DNA of 64,000 nt from an uncultured Flavobacteriaceae bacterium (GCA_947497145.1 CANMFQ010000001.1:124001-188000), one strand, 5' to 3'. Shown: positions 42,817 to 52,249, numbered from the stretch's first letter. A program made the numbers and translations. The notes: generated by a model not told the origin, from the sequence alone.

Positions 42817-44370
42817 TTAAAGGTCAAACTTTATACCTTGCGCTAAGGGTAATTCAGTAGTATAATTTATGGTGTTTGTTTGTCTACGCATATAAACTTT
42901 CCAAGCATCAGAGCCTGATTCTCGGCCACCACCAGTTTCCTTTTCGCCACCAAAAGCACCACCAATCTCTGCTCCTGAAGTACCAATGTTTACATTTGCA
43001 ATACCACAATCAGAGCCTGTCACAGATAAAAATGTTTCTGCATCACGTAAATTATTAGTCATAATAGCAGAGGATAAGCCTTGAGCAACACCATTTTGAA
43101 TTGCAATAGCATTTTCTACGGTACCCGTATATTTTATAAGATATAAAACTGGGGCAAAAGTCTCGTGTTGTACAATTTCAAAATCGTTTTTAGCTTCTGC
43201 TATAGCTGGTTTCACGTAGCAGCCACTTTCATAACCTTCTCCGGTAAGAACACCACCCTCGACAATAATATGACCTCCTTCATTAACCACTTTTTTTAGA
43301 GCAGCTTCATACATTTTTACAGCATCAACGTCAATAAGAGGCCCCACATGATTGTTTTCATCCAATGGGTTGCCTATTCGTAATTGTTTGTACGCTGCAA
43401 CTACTGAATCTTTTACAGTATCATAAACATCTTCATGAATGATTAAACGACGTGTAGAGGTGCACCGTTGTCCTGCAGTACCAACAGCGCCAAAAACAGC
43501 ACCGATAACGGTCATTTTAATATCGGCATCAGGTGTTACAATGATAGCGTTGTTTCCGCCTAACTCTAAAAGTGATTTCCCTAAGCGTCCAGCTACTTCT
43601 TTGGCGACGGTTTTCCCCATTCGAGTAGAACCTGTAGCTGATATTAAGGGGATTTGAACATCTTTAGTCATCATTTCACCTACTTTATAATCGCCATTGA
43701 TAAGATTGCAAATACCTTCTGGTAATCCGTTGGCTTTAAAAACTTCAGCGGCTATGTTTTGACATGCTATACCACACATGGGGGTTTTTTCGCTAGGTTT
43801 CCAAACGCATACATCACCACATACCCATGCCAATGCTGTATTCCAAGCCCATACCGCAACAGGAAAATTAAAAGCTGATATAATGCCAACAACACCAAGC
43901 GAATGGTACTGCTCGTACATTCTATGTCCAGGTCTTTCTGAATGCATAGTTAGGCCGTGTAATTGCCTTGAAAGTCCTACGGCAAAATCGCAGATATCAA
44001 TCATTTCTTGAACTTCTCCTAAGCCTTCTTGATATGATTTTCCCATTTCATATGAAACAAGCTTGCCTAGTGCTTCCTTTTTTTCTCTGAGTTTTTCACC
44101 AAACTGCCGTACTATTTCACCTCTTAAAGGTGCTGGCTTTTTTCTCCATGTTAAAAAAGCCTTAGTAGCAGCCTGCATTACCTTGTTGTAATCTTCTTTA
44201 GACGTAGTTTTTACCTTTCCAATTAAAGCTCCGTCTACGGGAGAATAGGAGGCGATAATTTCGCCTGATGAAAAATTGGTACTACCTGTAGAAGTACCTT
44301 CATTGATTTCTTTTACCCCCAAAATTTTCAGGGCTTCATCAATACCAAATGCAGTAGCGGTTTGTGACAT
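42817..44370 (-). CDS. Aldehyde dehydrogenase, ALDH7 (aminoadipate semialdehyde) type
   Basis: 517 aa. NAD-dependent oxidation of an aldehyde to the acid. Catalytic Cys303 (TAGQRCTSTRRL) and Glu269 (LLELGGNNAI) are present, with the N-terminal FNFPVAVWAWN and WKPSEKTP substrate and cofactor strands. The extended N-terminus and HSLGVVGIISAFNFP are closest to ALDH7 (piperideine-6-carboxylate / aminoadipate semialdehyde dehydrogenase, AmaB), so lysine breakdown is possible. The gene upstream makes 3-hydroxyanthranilate dioxygenase, which suggests a related kynurenine-side role instead. It has its own terminator. The upstream gap of 248 bp holds an inverted repeat. Confidence 0.88.
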   Translation of the reverse strand: MSQTATAFGIDEALKILGVKEINEGTSTGSTNFSSGEIIASYSPVDGALIGKVKTTSKEDYNKVMQAATKAFLTWRKKPAPLRGEIVRQFGEKLREKKEALGKLVSYEMGKSYQEGLGEVQEMIDICDFAVGLSRQLHGLTMHSERPGHRMYEQYHSLGVVGIISAFNFPVAVWAWNTALAWVCGDVCVWKPSEKTPMCGIACQNIAAEVFKANGLPEGICNLINGDYKVGEMMTKDVQIPLISATGSTRMGKTVAKEVAGRLGKSLLELGGNNAIIVTPDADIKMTVIGAVFGAVGTAGQRCTSTRRLIIHEDVYDTVKDSVVAAYKQLRIGNPLDENNHVGPLIDVDAVKMYEAALKKVVNEGGHIIVEGGVLTGEGYESGCYVKPAIAEAKNDFEIVQHETFAPVLYLIKYTGTVENAIAIQNGVAQGLSSAIMTNNLRDAETFLSVTGSDCGIANVNIGTSGAEIGGAFGGEKETGGGRESGSDAWKVYMRRQTNTINYTTELPLAQGIKFDL

Positions 44371-44399
44371 TTTATAACTTTTTTATAGTAAATTGTTAG

Positions 44400-44423
44400 A
44401 TATTTTGTAAATCTACAAAATAT
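44400..44423. promoter_or_regulatory. Inverted repeat in the ALDH promoter region
   Basis: ATATTTTGTA, AATC, TACAAAATAT: a perfect 10-bp inverted repeat 30 bp upstream of the ALDH start codon. It could be an operator or a 5' leader hairpin. No regulator is known. Confidence 0.4.
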
Positions 44424-44618
44424 ATGTGGACGTAAATTTATTACATGATATTAGATTTTTATAACTAGATAGGTTTTGTAATTACCTGACCAATGTATTA
44501 TCACTTTTTCATAAGGTTTAAAACGGGGTGAAAAAGTAAATGCTCGTCTTGTGTTATGAAATACACTGTTTTTTGGGTGTTACCCAACAATTTGATTTAG
44601 TTGAGAGCGAATTAAGGT

Positions 44619-45158
44619 TTAATCTTCAGTTACAAATCTTTTGTCAATGGGCATGATCGTTCCGCAATTTTTACAAGAACGTAGTTTTTCTGAATTATAA
44701 AAATGATTAAAATGCCCTAAAAAATCTTTTTCAATATCGTTTAGAACAAAATAGGTTTCATGTAATTTATGGTTGCAATTATCGCAAAACCATAATAAAC
44801 CATCATTAACATTCATGTCAGAACGTTTTCGTTCAATTACCAATCCAATACTTCCTTCATGACGTACGGGCGAATGAGGTACTTTGGCAGGGTGTAGGTA
44901 CATATCTCCAGGGCCTAATTTTAAGGTTTTCTTTTCACCATTTTCTTGAATATGTACTTCAATCTGTCCTTCTAATTGATAGAAAAGTTCCTCGGTTTCA
45001 TTGTAGTGATAATCTTTTCTAGCGTTTGGCCCTGCAACAATCATAACGATATAGTCACCCGCTTCTTTGTAAAGGTTTTTGTTGCCAACAGGCGGTTTTA
45101 AAGTATCACGATTTTCTGCTATCCATTTGTTGAGATTGAAAGGAGGTGCTATTGACAT
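44619..45158 (-). CDS. nbaC: 3-hydroxyanthranilate 3,4-dioxygenase
   Basis: 179 aa. It opens the ring of 3-hydroxyanthranilate to aminocarboxymuconate semialdehyde, which closes to quinolinate or is broken down. The iron ligands are H51, E57 (DYHYNETEE) and H95 (AKVPHSPVRH). The bacterial-type C-terminal rubredoxin-like zinc site is C125, C128 (FCDNC) and C162, C165 (CKNC). Cupin fold, normal length. In Flavobacteriia it belongs to the tryptophan-kynurenine pathway; the other genes are not in this window. An ALDH gene lies downstream on the same strand. Confidence 0.94.
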   Translation of the reverse strand: MSIAPPFNLNKWIAENRDTLKPPVGNKNLYKEAGDYIVMIVAGPNARKDYHYNETEELFYQLEGQIEVHIQENGEKKTLKLGPGDMYLHPAKVPHSPVRHEGSIGLVIERKRSDMNVNDGLLWFCDNCNHKLHETYFVLNDIEKDFLGHFNHFYNSEKLRSCKNCGTIMPIDKRFVTED

Positions 45159-45326
45159 ACTATAAAATTTGTTGTTATGGTTTTCCTATCGTTTATGCGC
45201 AAAGTAAAATTTAGAATTGCGCATTTTTCACTCTTGTAGTAAAACCATATGTAGTTTTACCCAAATGTATAAAAAGAAAAGGATTACAGTTCAAAAAATG
45301 CTATCAAAAAAGGGTAGGAAGTATGA

Positions 45327-45803
45327 TTATCTAAAAAATATCTGGGTGAAATAAAACTTGCCTGTATCATTTATTTTTATGCTTACCGCAGTATGTGTAA
45401 AATCTCCTTCCATAGTTTTTTTATGACTGGTGCTATTTAGCCATCCTTGGAAAGCCTGATTTGCATTGATGTAGTCTTTAGCTACATTTTCGGCAATGAA
45501 CTTGGCGCTAGCTTGATCTGATATTTTAGACGCTCTTGAGCTAAAATTGTCATGATTGATGGAGCCAGAAGAAATCATATATTCATTATGCTCATTGGCA
45601 TATTCATACGCGATTGCGCTAAATTCTAAAGCAGCTAGTCCTAAGTTGATACGATGATTGTTTACAATAGTAAATAACTCCTGTTCTATTTCTATTGCGT
45701 TTTGGGTCTCGGTAGTATTCGTAGTTTCTATAGATTCTTTGCTACAAGAGACTAAAGTACATACAAATACAATAAGAGCAATATAGTGCGTTCTCATTTT
45801 CAT
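45327..45803 (-). CDS. CAP/SCP domain lipoprotein
   Basis: 158 aa from ATG 45803 (MKMRTHYIALIVFVCTLVSCS). A longer frame to 45839 adds an unlikely stretch, and a second ATG at 45797 is nearly as good. A lipobox ends at the Cys of LVSCSK, so it is predicted to be a lipoprotein. The CAP domain (YkwD type) shows ELFTIVNNHRINLGLAALEFS, YANEHNEYMISSGSINHDNFSSR, IAENVA and HKKTMEGDFTHTAVSI, in the usual order. Its His/Glu cleft is conserved. Such proteins are secreted; their activities are mostly unknown. Confidence 0.82.
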   Translation of the reverse strand: MKMRTHYIALIVFVCTLVSCSKESIETTNTTETQNAIEIEQELFTIVNNHRINLGLAALEFSAIAYEYANEHNEYMISSGSINHDNFSSRASKISDQASAKFIAENVAKDYINANQAFQGWLNSTSHKKTMEGDFTHTAVSIKINDTGKFYFTQIFFR

Positions 45804-45839
45804 ACAAATTTTATTTGTAAGTAGGTGCGTTCTAAGCAA

Positions 45840-46434
45840 CTGGAGTAGGAAGAGAAGAAATGGGAGTTCTCGTTTTAGGCTAGATTTTGGGAAATTAGCT
45901 GGTGTAATGTTACAAAAATTATGGCTCTTGGTTTTTGATAAGCCTTTTTTTTCGTTGAGTTGTAGACTTTTAAAGAACAGCTGTTAGTTATGTCTATTTT
46001 TCATTATAATAAATCATCCAATAGAGCGTTGCCCTCTTCTGTATCTTTAGTTATCTTAAGCATGTGCTCAGATTTTTCCTTTTCAAAAAGAAAAAACGTA
46101 CATAGTTAGAAAGACCACAAAACTAATTCAAATTATAAAAGGTTACCTTGATGTTGTTTAGATGCTAACGACACAAATCAGTGTTGATAGGTGGGTAATA
46201 TTAATAATCGCTATTCTATTTTAGAAAAATAGTTCTTATCTTTCAATCACACATAGAACTCGCCTTGACTTTTTTATTAGTAACCGAGAATTATGGTTTT
46301 TGTACCATAATGATGTCATTTTTTGTGATATGGTCATAGCTACGTAGCCTCGAAAAGAATAAAATTAAGATGTAAAATGCATAATTTGCAGGTAAAATAA
46401 AAAGTCAAGATAAGTTCATATTCCTATTGTAATC
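45840..46434. other. Intergenic region with a possible coding remnant
   Basis: 595 bp between a minus-strand lipoprotein gene and a plus-strand sulfatase gene. On the minus strand, about 46004-46105, a frame without upstream gene reads FEKEKSEHMLKIT, then KDTEEGNALLDDLL and a stop. It has the composition of a real C-terminus, so it may be gene debris. Beyond that I see only AT-rich DNA, no RNA gene, and no clear -7 box for the sulfatase. Confidence 0.35.
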
Positions 46435-48108
46435 ATGAAAACCTCTCAGTCCAAATTTTTAAAAACCTTGTTCGTTAACTATGTATTGGTTGTTAGTTCA
46501 ATATTTACTTTTTCTAGCGTTTTGACGGCGCAAGAAAGTAAAAAACGAACTAATATTTTGGTAATTATGTTTGATGATGCAGGGTTAGATATGAGCGCTT
46601 ACGGTAGTACTTTTGTCAATACACCAGGGTTTGATGCTATAGCAAAAGAAGGTTTACTATTTAACAGGGCGTATACGCCTAACGCAAAATGTGCCCCTTC
46701 AAGAGCAGCAGTGATTACAGGTCGTAATTCATGGCAGCTAGATGCAGCTGCCAATCATGTGATTTATTTTCCTTCAAAATTCAAGACCTATCAAGAAGTC
46801 CTTTTAGAAAACGGGTATACTACTGGGCATACGGGTAAGGGTTACGGGCCAGCTTTGACCTTGACAGCTAGTGGTGCTCAAAGGCAGGTGATGGGGCCTG
46901 CTTATAATGAGAAGCAATTAACCCCGGCTACGACAGGAATAGGGACGAACGATTATAGTGCTAATTTTGAGCATTTTTTAGATCAAGCTCCTACTGACAA
47001 GCCCTGGAGTTTTTGGCTAGGTACTATTGAACCACATAGAGGTTATGAGTATGGTAGCGGTGCTCGTTTAGCGGGTAAAACCACTGATATGATTACAAAT
47101 TTTCCACCCTATTGGCCAGATAACGAAACTACCAGAAATGATTTGCTAGATTATGCTTATGAAATTGAAGATACAGATAAGCACATTGTAAAGGTGTTGA
47201 ATACCTTAAAAGAGCGTAAACTTTTGGAGAATACCTTAATTGTGGTTACCTCTGATCACGGTATGCCTTTTCCTAGGGTAAAGGGCAATCAATATGAAAA
47301 TGCTAATCATGTGCCCATGGCAATGTTGTGGAAAGGGAAATCAAAATCAAAAGTTGTTGATGACTACATTAGTTTTATCGATTTGGCACCTACTTTTTTG
47401 GATGCCGCAGGTATTGATTGGCAATCTTCAGGAATGCATCCTGCTACAGGAAAGAGCTTGCTACATGTTATTACTTCAGAAAAAACAGGTGTTATTGAAC
47501 CTGAACGTAATTTTGTTTTAGTAGGAAAAGAACGCCATGATACAGGTAGACCTAATGATGTAGGATATCCCATTCGTGGAATTTATAAAGACAGTATGTT
47601 GTATTTAAGAAATTACGAACCCGATAGATGGCCGTCGGGAAATCCAGAAACGGGTTATTTAAATACAGATGGAAGTCCTACCAAAACGGAAATTCTTAAT
47701 AGCAGAAGAATGGGGGTAGATAAACGACTTTGGAAGTTGAATTTTGGTAAGCGTCCAACAGAGGAATTTTATAATATAAAAACCGATCCCTTTTGTATGC
47801 ATAATTTGGCAAATGATATGTCTGTAAGTACTTTGAAAATGCAATTACAAACCGAAATGACAAACAAGTTGGTACAACAAAACGATTTACGTATGCAGGG
47901 TTTTGGGCATTTGTATGAAGCGCATCCTTTTACCCGAAATATTGACTTTTATGGACGCTACATGGCAGGTGAAAAAACCACTGCTGGCTGGGTTAATGAT
48001 AGTGATTTTGAACCGAATTTTGTTGACGGTGATGGCAATGATTTGGAAAAGGTGAAACTAGGTGAAATGAAAAACAATACCCTACCTAATAAACCTATAA
48101 AAGATTAG
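46435..48108 (+). CDS. Sulfatase (formylglycine-dependent, heparan-sulfamidase-like)
   Basis: 557 aa, signal peptide at about residues 5-32 with cleavage near LTAQES, so exported. Sulfatase signature CAPSRAAVITGR begins at C86, the residue converted to formylglycine by a maturation enzyme (not in the window). Metal ligands D47 and D48 (MFDDAG) and the SDHG near residue 260 are present. The group resembles S1_8-type sulfatases acting on sulfated glycans. It shows the marine-polysaccharide lifestyle of the organism. It sits just upstream, on the other strand, of the sugar locus, but no shared regulator motif was found at its promoter. Confidence 0.92.
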   Translation: MKTSQSKFLKTLFVNYVLVVSSIFTFSSVLTAQESKKRTNILVIMFDDAGLDMSAYGSTFVNTPGFDAIAKEGLLFNRAYTPNAKCAPSRAAVITGRNSWQLDAAANHVIYFPSKFKTYQEVLLENGYTTGHTGKGYGPALTLTASGAQRQVMGPAYNEKQLTPATTGIGTNDYSANFEHFLDQAPTDKPWSFWLGTIEPHRGYEYGSGARLAGKTTDMITNFPPYWPDNETTRNDLLDYAYEIEDTDKHIVKVLNTLKERKLLENTLIVVTSDHGMPFPRVKGNQYENANHVPMAMLWKGKSKSKVVDDYISFIDLAPTFLDAAGIDWQSSGMHPATGKSLLHVITSEKTGVIEPERNFVLVGKERHDTGRPNDVGYPIRGIYKDSMLYLRNYEPDRWPSGNPETGYLNTDGSPTKTEILNSRRMGVDKRLWKLNFGKRPTEEFYNIKTDPFCMHNLANDMSVSTLKMQLQTEMTNKLVQQNDLRMQGFGHLYEAHPFTRNIDFYGRYMAGEKTTAGWVNDSDFEPNFVDGDGNDLEKVKLGEMKNNTLPNKPIKD

Positions 48109-48220
48109 GTATTCAATGTCTTTTTGACTGCAAAAAAAAGGTAAAAGCTATTTAGGTTTCTTGTGTTAATAGCGCAAAAGGGGTATTGGAAATGAATGTG
48201 GTACAGTTTAGGTATGAGTC

Positions 48221-48880
48221 TTATATTATAGGGTTTCTATCCAAATCGCTATAAGGATAAATTCCTTTTTCTTTCAATAATTTAAATAATGCATCACTTC
48301 CGTTTTGTCTTGCGTAGTCCATTTCGCTTCTGAAAATCTGCATGCATAGTAATAAGTGATGTTCTCTTTGTCCTATTTTAAATTTTTTACCATCGGGTTC
48401 ATACACATCCAATACCAAACAGGTGTTTTCTTCATTTTCATTGGGTATCTCAATGGTTTCTTTAGGGTTAAGTACGGCCTGTGATGAATACATGCCAATT
48501 GCAGTTAGAAATCCGCATGCTTTTCGCTCTATGCGATTAAAAGGTGTCGGCGTATCTTTATTCTCGTTAAAGTCATATTTGGTAAAAGCAACTAATTCAT
48601 AGGTGCCGAGACGATTGTTTTTTGGTCCATTTCCATCGGGATCTAATAATTCCATCGTTGCAAACCCGGTGCCTTTTATATGATTTGTAAAATAATACAT
48701 GTCTACTGCACCTCCAATAGAAAATGGTATAATTGCATGTCCTACAAGATGATGCATTTTTCCAAGGACATTTTCAAGTCCTTTGGATTTTAATTCATAA
48801 TCTTCATTGCATTCTTCGTCTGTGAATTCTTTTTCAATTGGTGCTTCTTTTTTTCCAAATAGTTTTTTTAAGAATCCCAT
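48221..48880 (-). CDS. Suppressor-of-fused (SUFU) domain protein
   Basis: 219 aa. It starts with a basic, membrane-tending helix (MGFLKKLFGKKE) and then has the SUFU fold: GHAIIPFSIGGAVDMYYF, GTGFATMELL, YELVAFTKYDF, REHHLLLCMQIFRSEMDYAR, and LKEKGIYPYSDLDR. The fold is known in animals as a regulator; bacterial copies are often of unknown role and some belong to toxin or immunity systems. No toxin gene is seen next to it. It lies about 37 bp downstream of the ThuA-type gene and might be co-transcribed. Confidence 0.78.
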   Translation of the reverse strand: MGFLKKLFGKKEAPIEKEFTDEECNEDYELKSKGLENVLGKMHHLVGHAIIPFSIGGAVDMYYFTNHIKGTGFATMELLDPDGNGPKNNRLGTYELVAFTKYDFNENKDTPTPFNRIERKACGFLTAIGMYSSQAVLNPKETIEIPNENEENTCLVLDVYEPDGKKFKIGQREHHLLLCMQIFRSEMDYARQNGSDALFKLLKEKGIYPYSDLDRNPII

Positions 48881-48917
48881 AGTCTGAATTTTATAGCTTA
48901 CCGTCGTTGACCATTGT

Positions 48918-50036
48918 TTACTGTAAACTTTCTATTTTTAATTGTTTTTCAATCCAATATGCATCTTTCTTAAATCCAAAAGCTGAAGGGGTATAATCAC
49001 CAACCAAACTAACGTCGGCTTTTGCAGGTATGGGTAATTCCATAGCCCAAAAAATACCATTTACTAGTAACCTACGTACACCTTCATTAAGCATATCGGT
49101 AGCGGCGCCTATAGTACTTGCAAAGGCTTTTCCTGTTTTGTTACTGCCAGGCAACGTATAGCTTTTTGTCCAAGCAATGGGCATTAAAATATCATTTACT
49201 TTATCGCCATTATGGTTTTCTGTGGCTATTTCGTTATCAGTGGGTTTCATTCCAAAGAAGATGTCATTTTCATCATATTCGCCTTTTCTATTGATGACTT
49301 GCCCTAAAATAATAGGCTTGCTATCTCCTGGTAATGGTAAACGAACACCGTAAACATCAGTTGGTCCCCAAATATCAGTGTCACTTAAACCGTTTACAAT
49401 TTCAGCGTTGTCGGCACCTTTTGCTATAACGCCTCGTGTACTTTGGTGTTTATGATGACCGTGATGATTCACCCAATTTTCACCGAGTACTAGACGTCCA
49501 AATCCATCAATCCATTCGGTTTTGTCACCTTTGTAATAATTTCCGTAATGCGCAAAAGTAGAAGTGCTGTCTTTGCTAAAATTAAAGGCATGAGTAGCTG
49601 TACGGATGCCTAAAACAGGCTTTCCTGCTTTTAAATAGTTATCAATATGTTGCATTTGATTGTCGGGTAATGCTCTAAATCGGGTAAAAATAACCATCAT
49701 ATCGGCCGTTTTAAGGGCAGACAAGCCAGGGATGTTTCTAACATAATTACCATTTACAATACCAGGTTTTTCAGGGTCTTGAGCAAAGAGTACAGTACAC
49801 TTAAAACCATGTCTTTTTGATAAGATTTTGGCCAATTGCGGCAGCGCTTCTTCAGAACGATACTCTTCATCGCCTGAGATTAACACAACATGCTTGGCAT
49901 CGGACTTATTCCCTTCAAAAACAAGCCATTCTTTTGGTGTTTCAATTTTAGCTTCAGTTGCCATTGCAGGGGGAGCTTTCTTTTCTTTGCAAGAAAAAAT
50001 GGATAAACAAATAATTGAAAAAAGAATTTTTCTCAT
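48918..50036 (-). CDS. ThuA domain lipoprotein
   Basis: 372 aa. A lipobox ends at Cys16 (LSIFSCKEKK), so it is a predicted lipoprotein. The body is the ThuA/glutamine-amidotransferase-like fold: HVVLISGDEEYRSEEALPQLAKIL, YVRNIPGLSAL, DMMVIFTRFRALPD, PVLGIRTATHAF and the nucleophile-elbow-like region. ThuA proteins are frequent in sugar-oxidation loci, including 3-keto-sugar pathways, and some relatives act on trehalose. It is separated from the upstream sugar isomerase gene by a heptamer repeat. It likely belongs with the sugar locus, though not tied to it by a shared operator. Confidence 0.82.
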   Translation of the reverse strand: MRKILFSIICLSIFSCKEKKAPPAMATEAKIETPKEWLVFEGNKSDAKHVVLISGDEEYRSEEALPQLAKILSKRHGFKCTVLFAQDPEKPGIVNGNYVRNIPGLSALKTADMMVIFTRFRALPDNQMQHIDNYLKAGKPVLGIRTATHAFNFSKDSTSTFAHYGNYYKGDKTEWIDGFGRLVLGENWVNHHGHHKHQSTRGVIAKGADNAEIVNGLSDTDIWGPTDVYGVRLPLPGDSKPIILGQVINRKGEYDENDIFFGMKPTDNEIATENHNGDKVNDILMPIAWTKSYTLPGSNKTGKAFASTIGAATDMLNEGVRRLLVNGIFWAMELPIPAKADVSLVGDYTPSAFGFKKDAYWIEKQLKIESLQ

Positions 50037-50118
50037 GGTTTAGGTTGTTTTGGTATAGTGATTTTTTAATATAAAAGTGTACCATGACAGTACTGTAAGT
50101 CAGTTAAAAAAAATATTT

Positions 50119-50160
50119 TACTCAATACTCAATACTCAATACTCAATACTCAATACTCAA
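50119..50160. repeat. Six tandem copies of TACTCAA (heptamer repeat)
   Basis: Six exact copies of TACTCAA fill 50119-50160 without interruption. They cover the stop codon of the sugar isomerase gene (50157-50159) and extend towards the start of the ThuA gene, 83 bp away. A 7-bp unit is not a multiple of three. Inside the isomerase, the repeat touches only the end, so variation in copy number would alter the spacing to the ThuA gene and the last codons or stop. Confidence 0.95.
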
Positions 50161-50996
50161 AGCCCCATGCCATCTTTAATGAATGTCAGTCCTTTGGTAT
50201 AGACTTCTTCTTCGGGCGAATAGTCGCGCCAAACATTAATAGCATTGGCAAATTCGGGTATAATAGTGCTAAATGCTTCAATGGTTAGCCAGCCGTCATA
50301 GTTGATTTCTTTTAAAGTGCTAAAAACATCATCCCAAAGTACCTGACCACTTCCTGGTGTGCCACGGTCGTTTTCACTAATATGTACATGTTTCAAGCAA
50401 GGTGCAATGGTTTGCAAGGCTTTTGCTTGACTTTTTTCTTCAATATTGCTATGGTGTGTGTCATACATAGCACCAAGGTTGGGATGGTCAACAGCTGTTA
50501 CCAACGTTTTTAAATCAGCCATGGTATTGTATAAATAGCACTCAAATCTATTTAAAGCTTCTGGGCAAAGCATAATGTTTGCTTGTGCGGCATATTCCGC
50601 TGCTTTTCGCAGTGTGTCAGCGCTTCGTTTTCGCTCGTCTTGAGTAGGTGGTTGTCTTGTGAAATAGGCAAAACTTGAATGTATAGGGCCACAAATAGTT
50701 TCGGCTCCCAGCGCTTCAGCGTTGTCAATTGCCCATTTTAAACGGTCTAACCCTGCTTGTCTCGTAGCGGCATCTGCACTTGAAATGTTTTCCTCAGGTG
50801 AAAGTCCTGTAACGGCAGTGACACCTACACCAAGACTAGAAAAGTGATTGCCTAACTTAGTATAGTGAGTAACATCGCCATCACCCATATACAATTCAAT
50901 ACCATCGTACCCCGTTTCTTTTAGCTTATCTACAATATGGTAATGTTCCTCTGTAACGTGGTTTGTCCAGAGAAGCATGTTCATTCCTATTTTCAT
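50157..50996 (-). CDS. Sugar phosphate isomerase/epimerase (TIM barrel, hydroxypyruvate-isomerase-like)
   Basis: 279 aa, an AP_endonuc_2/xylose-isomerase-like TIM barrel. Metal ligands lie at the barrel ends: E in CPEALNRFE, D and H in MYDTHHSNIEE, H in KHVHISENDRGTPGSG, and E in WLTIEAFS. The length and pattern are those of hydroxypyruvate or D-tagatose/psicose 3-epimerase-type enzymes. It lies 17 bp downstream of the MFS permease gene, so it forms a two-gene operon with it. The stop codon is inside the TACTCAA repeat. Confidence 0.88.
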   Translation of the reverse strand: MKIGMNMLLWTNHVTEEHYHIVDKLKETGYDGIELYMGDGDVTHYTKLGNHFSSLGVGVTAVTGLSPEENISSADAATRQAGLDRLKWAIDNAEALGAETICGPIHSSFAYFTRQPPTQDERKRSADTLRKAAEYAAQANIMLCPEALNRFECYLYNTMADLKTLVTAVDHPNLGAMYDTHHSNIEEKSQAKALQTIAPCLKHVHISENDRGTPGSGQVLWDDVFSTLKEINYDGWLTIEAFSTIIPEFANAINVWRDYSPEEEVYTKGLTFIKDGMGL

Positions 50997-51013
50997 GAAT
51001 TTAACTTTTTTTA

Positions 51014-52249
51014 TTAGGCGGTTGCAGCTTCTGTTTTACGTTTTTTTACCCAAAACCAAAGAAAGGTAAATAAGACAATAAGTATCGCTGGAAAAGTGAC
51101 CATTGTGCCCAATGTTGCTTGTCCTGCTACAAGGTCTAATTCATCTCCAGTAAGTCCTTGTGAAGCAGCAGCAGCTTTGTCTGAATCAATCCAGCCACCA
51201 ATTATAGGCTGAAAAATTGAAGAAGAAAACATACCCATAGCACCAATGATAGACATACCTAGCGCACCACTTTTTGGAATTTTATCAGCAACAAAACCAA
51301 TCATATTTGGCCAGAAATAGGCAACTCCTAAAGCGAAAAATATGGCAGCTACATAAGCCATTCCTCCTGTTTGCGTGCTAAAAAGATAAACCCCTAAAGT
51401 AGCTAGTACAGCAGAGCCTAAAAGCACTCCAGTTTGGTCAAATTGTTTTACAACACTTCCGCCAAAGAAGCGTGCTACAGCCATTAAACCAGTCACGAGC
51501 GCTAAAATAATCATGGGTTCTGCACCACTCTTGGCTAAAATTAAACCTACCCATTGTTGGGGGCCAAATTCAGATATGGCCGTTAGTGCCATACAGGCTA
51601 ACATAAACAGGAATAAGGGAGAAAGCATTGCTTTGAAGTTGCCCCCAAGTGTTGCTGCTTCTTTGATTTTTGCTTTAGGCCAAGCTTGTCCAAAAAATAA
51701 ATAAGCGTAGATAAGCGTTGGTATCATAATCATCCAAATCTGTGTTTGCCAACTAAGTTCGCTTTTGGTCATGAATTCTGACAGAAGGGCTCCGATAACA
51801 ATTCCTCCTGGGAACCACATATGAAAACGATTTAGCATGGTGCTCATTCTTGTACCTTCATACGCATCGGCAATCATTGGGTTACAAGCTGCTTCAGTAC
51901 ATCCGTTTCCTAATCCAATAAGGAGGGTAGATATTAGTAAGCCAGTATAGCTGCCTGCGTATATGGTTAATATTATACCAAGGGCATGTGATAAAAATGC
52001 AAATTGCATGATTGCTTTTCCGCCTACTTTGTGATAAATTAAACCACCTACTATCATGGATAGTGGAAAACCTAAAAACCACATGGAGTTGATAAAACCT
52101 AATTGTTCTCCTGATAAACTGAGTTCTTCTCCTAGCTGTGGCAAGATCCCTGCTCTTATACTAAAGGAGAGTGCGGTAGTAATTAAAGCAAAACAACTAC
52201 CATAAAAAAGTCTGTTAGCATTCGTCGTCGCTGCTGTGTTTGTTTCCAT
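51014..52249 (-). CDS. MFS transporter of the sugar locus
   Basis: 411 aa with about 12 membrane segments. The first segment is followed by LPQLGEELSLSGEQLGFINSMW, and MFS loop motifs such as GGLIYHKVGGKA are present. It resembles sugar/fucose permease-type carriers of Bacteroidota rather than drug exporters. As first gene of the operon with the isomerase, it is the likely importer for the locus. A copy of the AGGACA..TGTCA motif lies 149 bp upstream of its start. Confidence 0.85.
   Translation of the reverse strand: METNTAATTNANRLFYGSCFALITTALSFSIRAGILPQLGEELSLSGEQLGFINSMWFLGFPLSMIVGGLIYHKVGGKAIMQFAFLSHALGIILTIYAGSYTGLLISTLLIGLGNGCTEAACNPMIADAYEGTRMSTMLNRFHMWFPGGIVIGALLSEFMTKSELSWQTQIWMIMIPTLIYAYLFFGQAWPKAKIKEAATLGGNFKAMLSPLFLFMLACMALTAISEFGPQQWVGLILAKSGAEPMIILALVTGLMAVARFFGGSVVKQFDQTGVLLGSAVLATLGVYLFSTQTGGMAYVAAIFFALGVAYFWPNMIGFVADKIPKSGALGMSIIGAMGMFSSSIFQPIIGGWIDSDKAAAASQGLTGDELDLVAGQATLGTMVTFPAILIVLFTFLWFWVKKRKTEAATA

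Noticed and set aside
50119-50160. CRISPR-like array
   Set aside because: The units are 7 bp and contiguous, with no spacers, so it is a simple tandem repeat.
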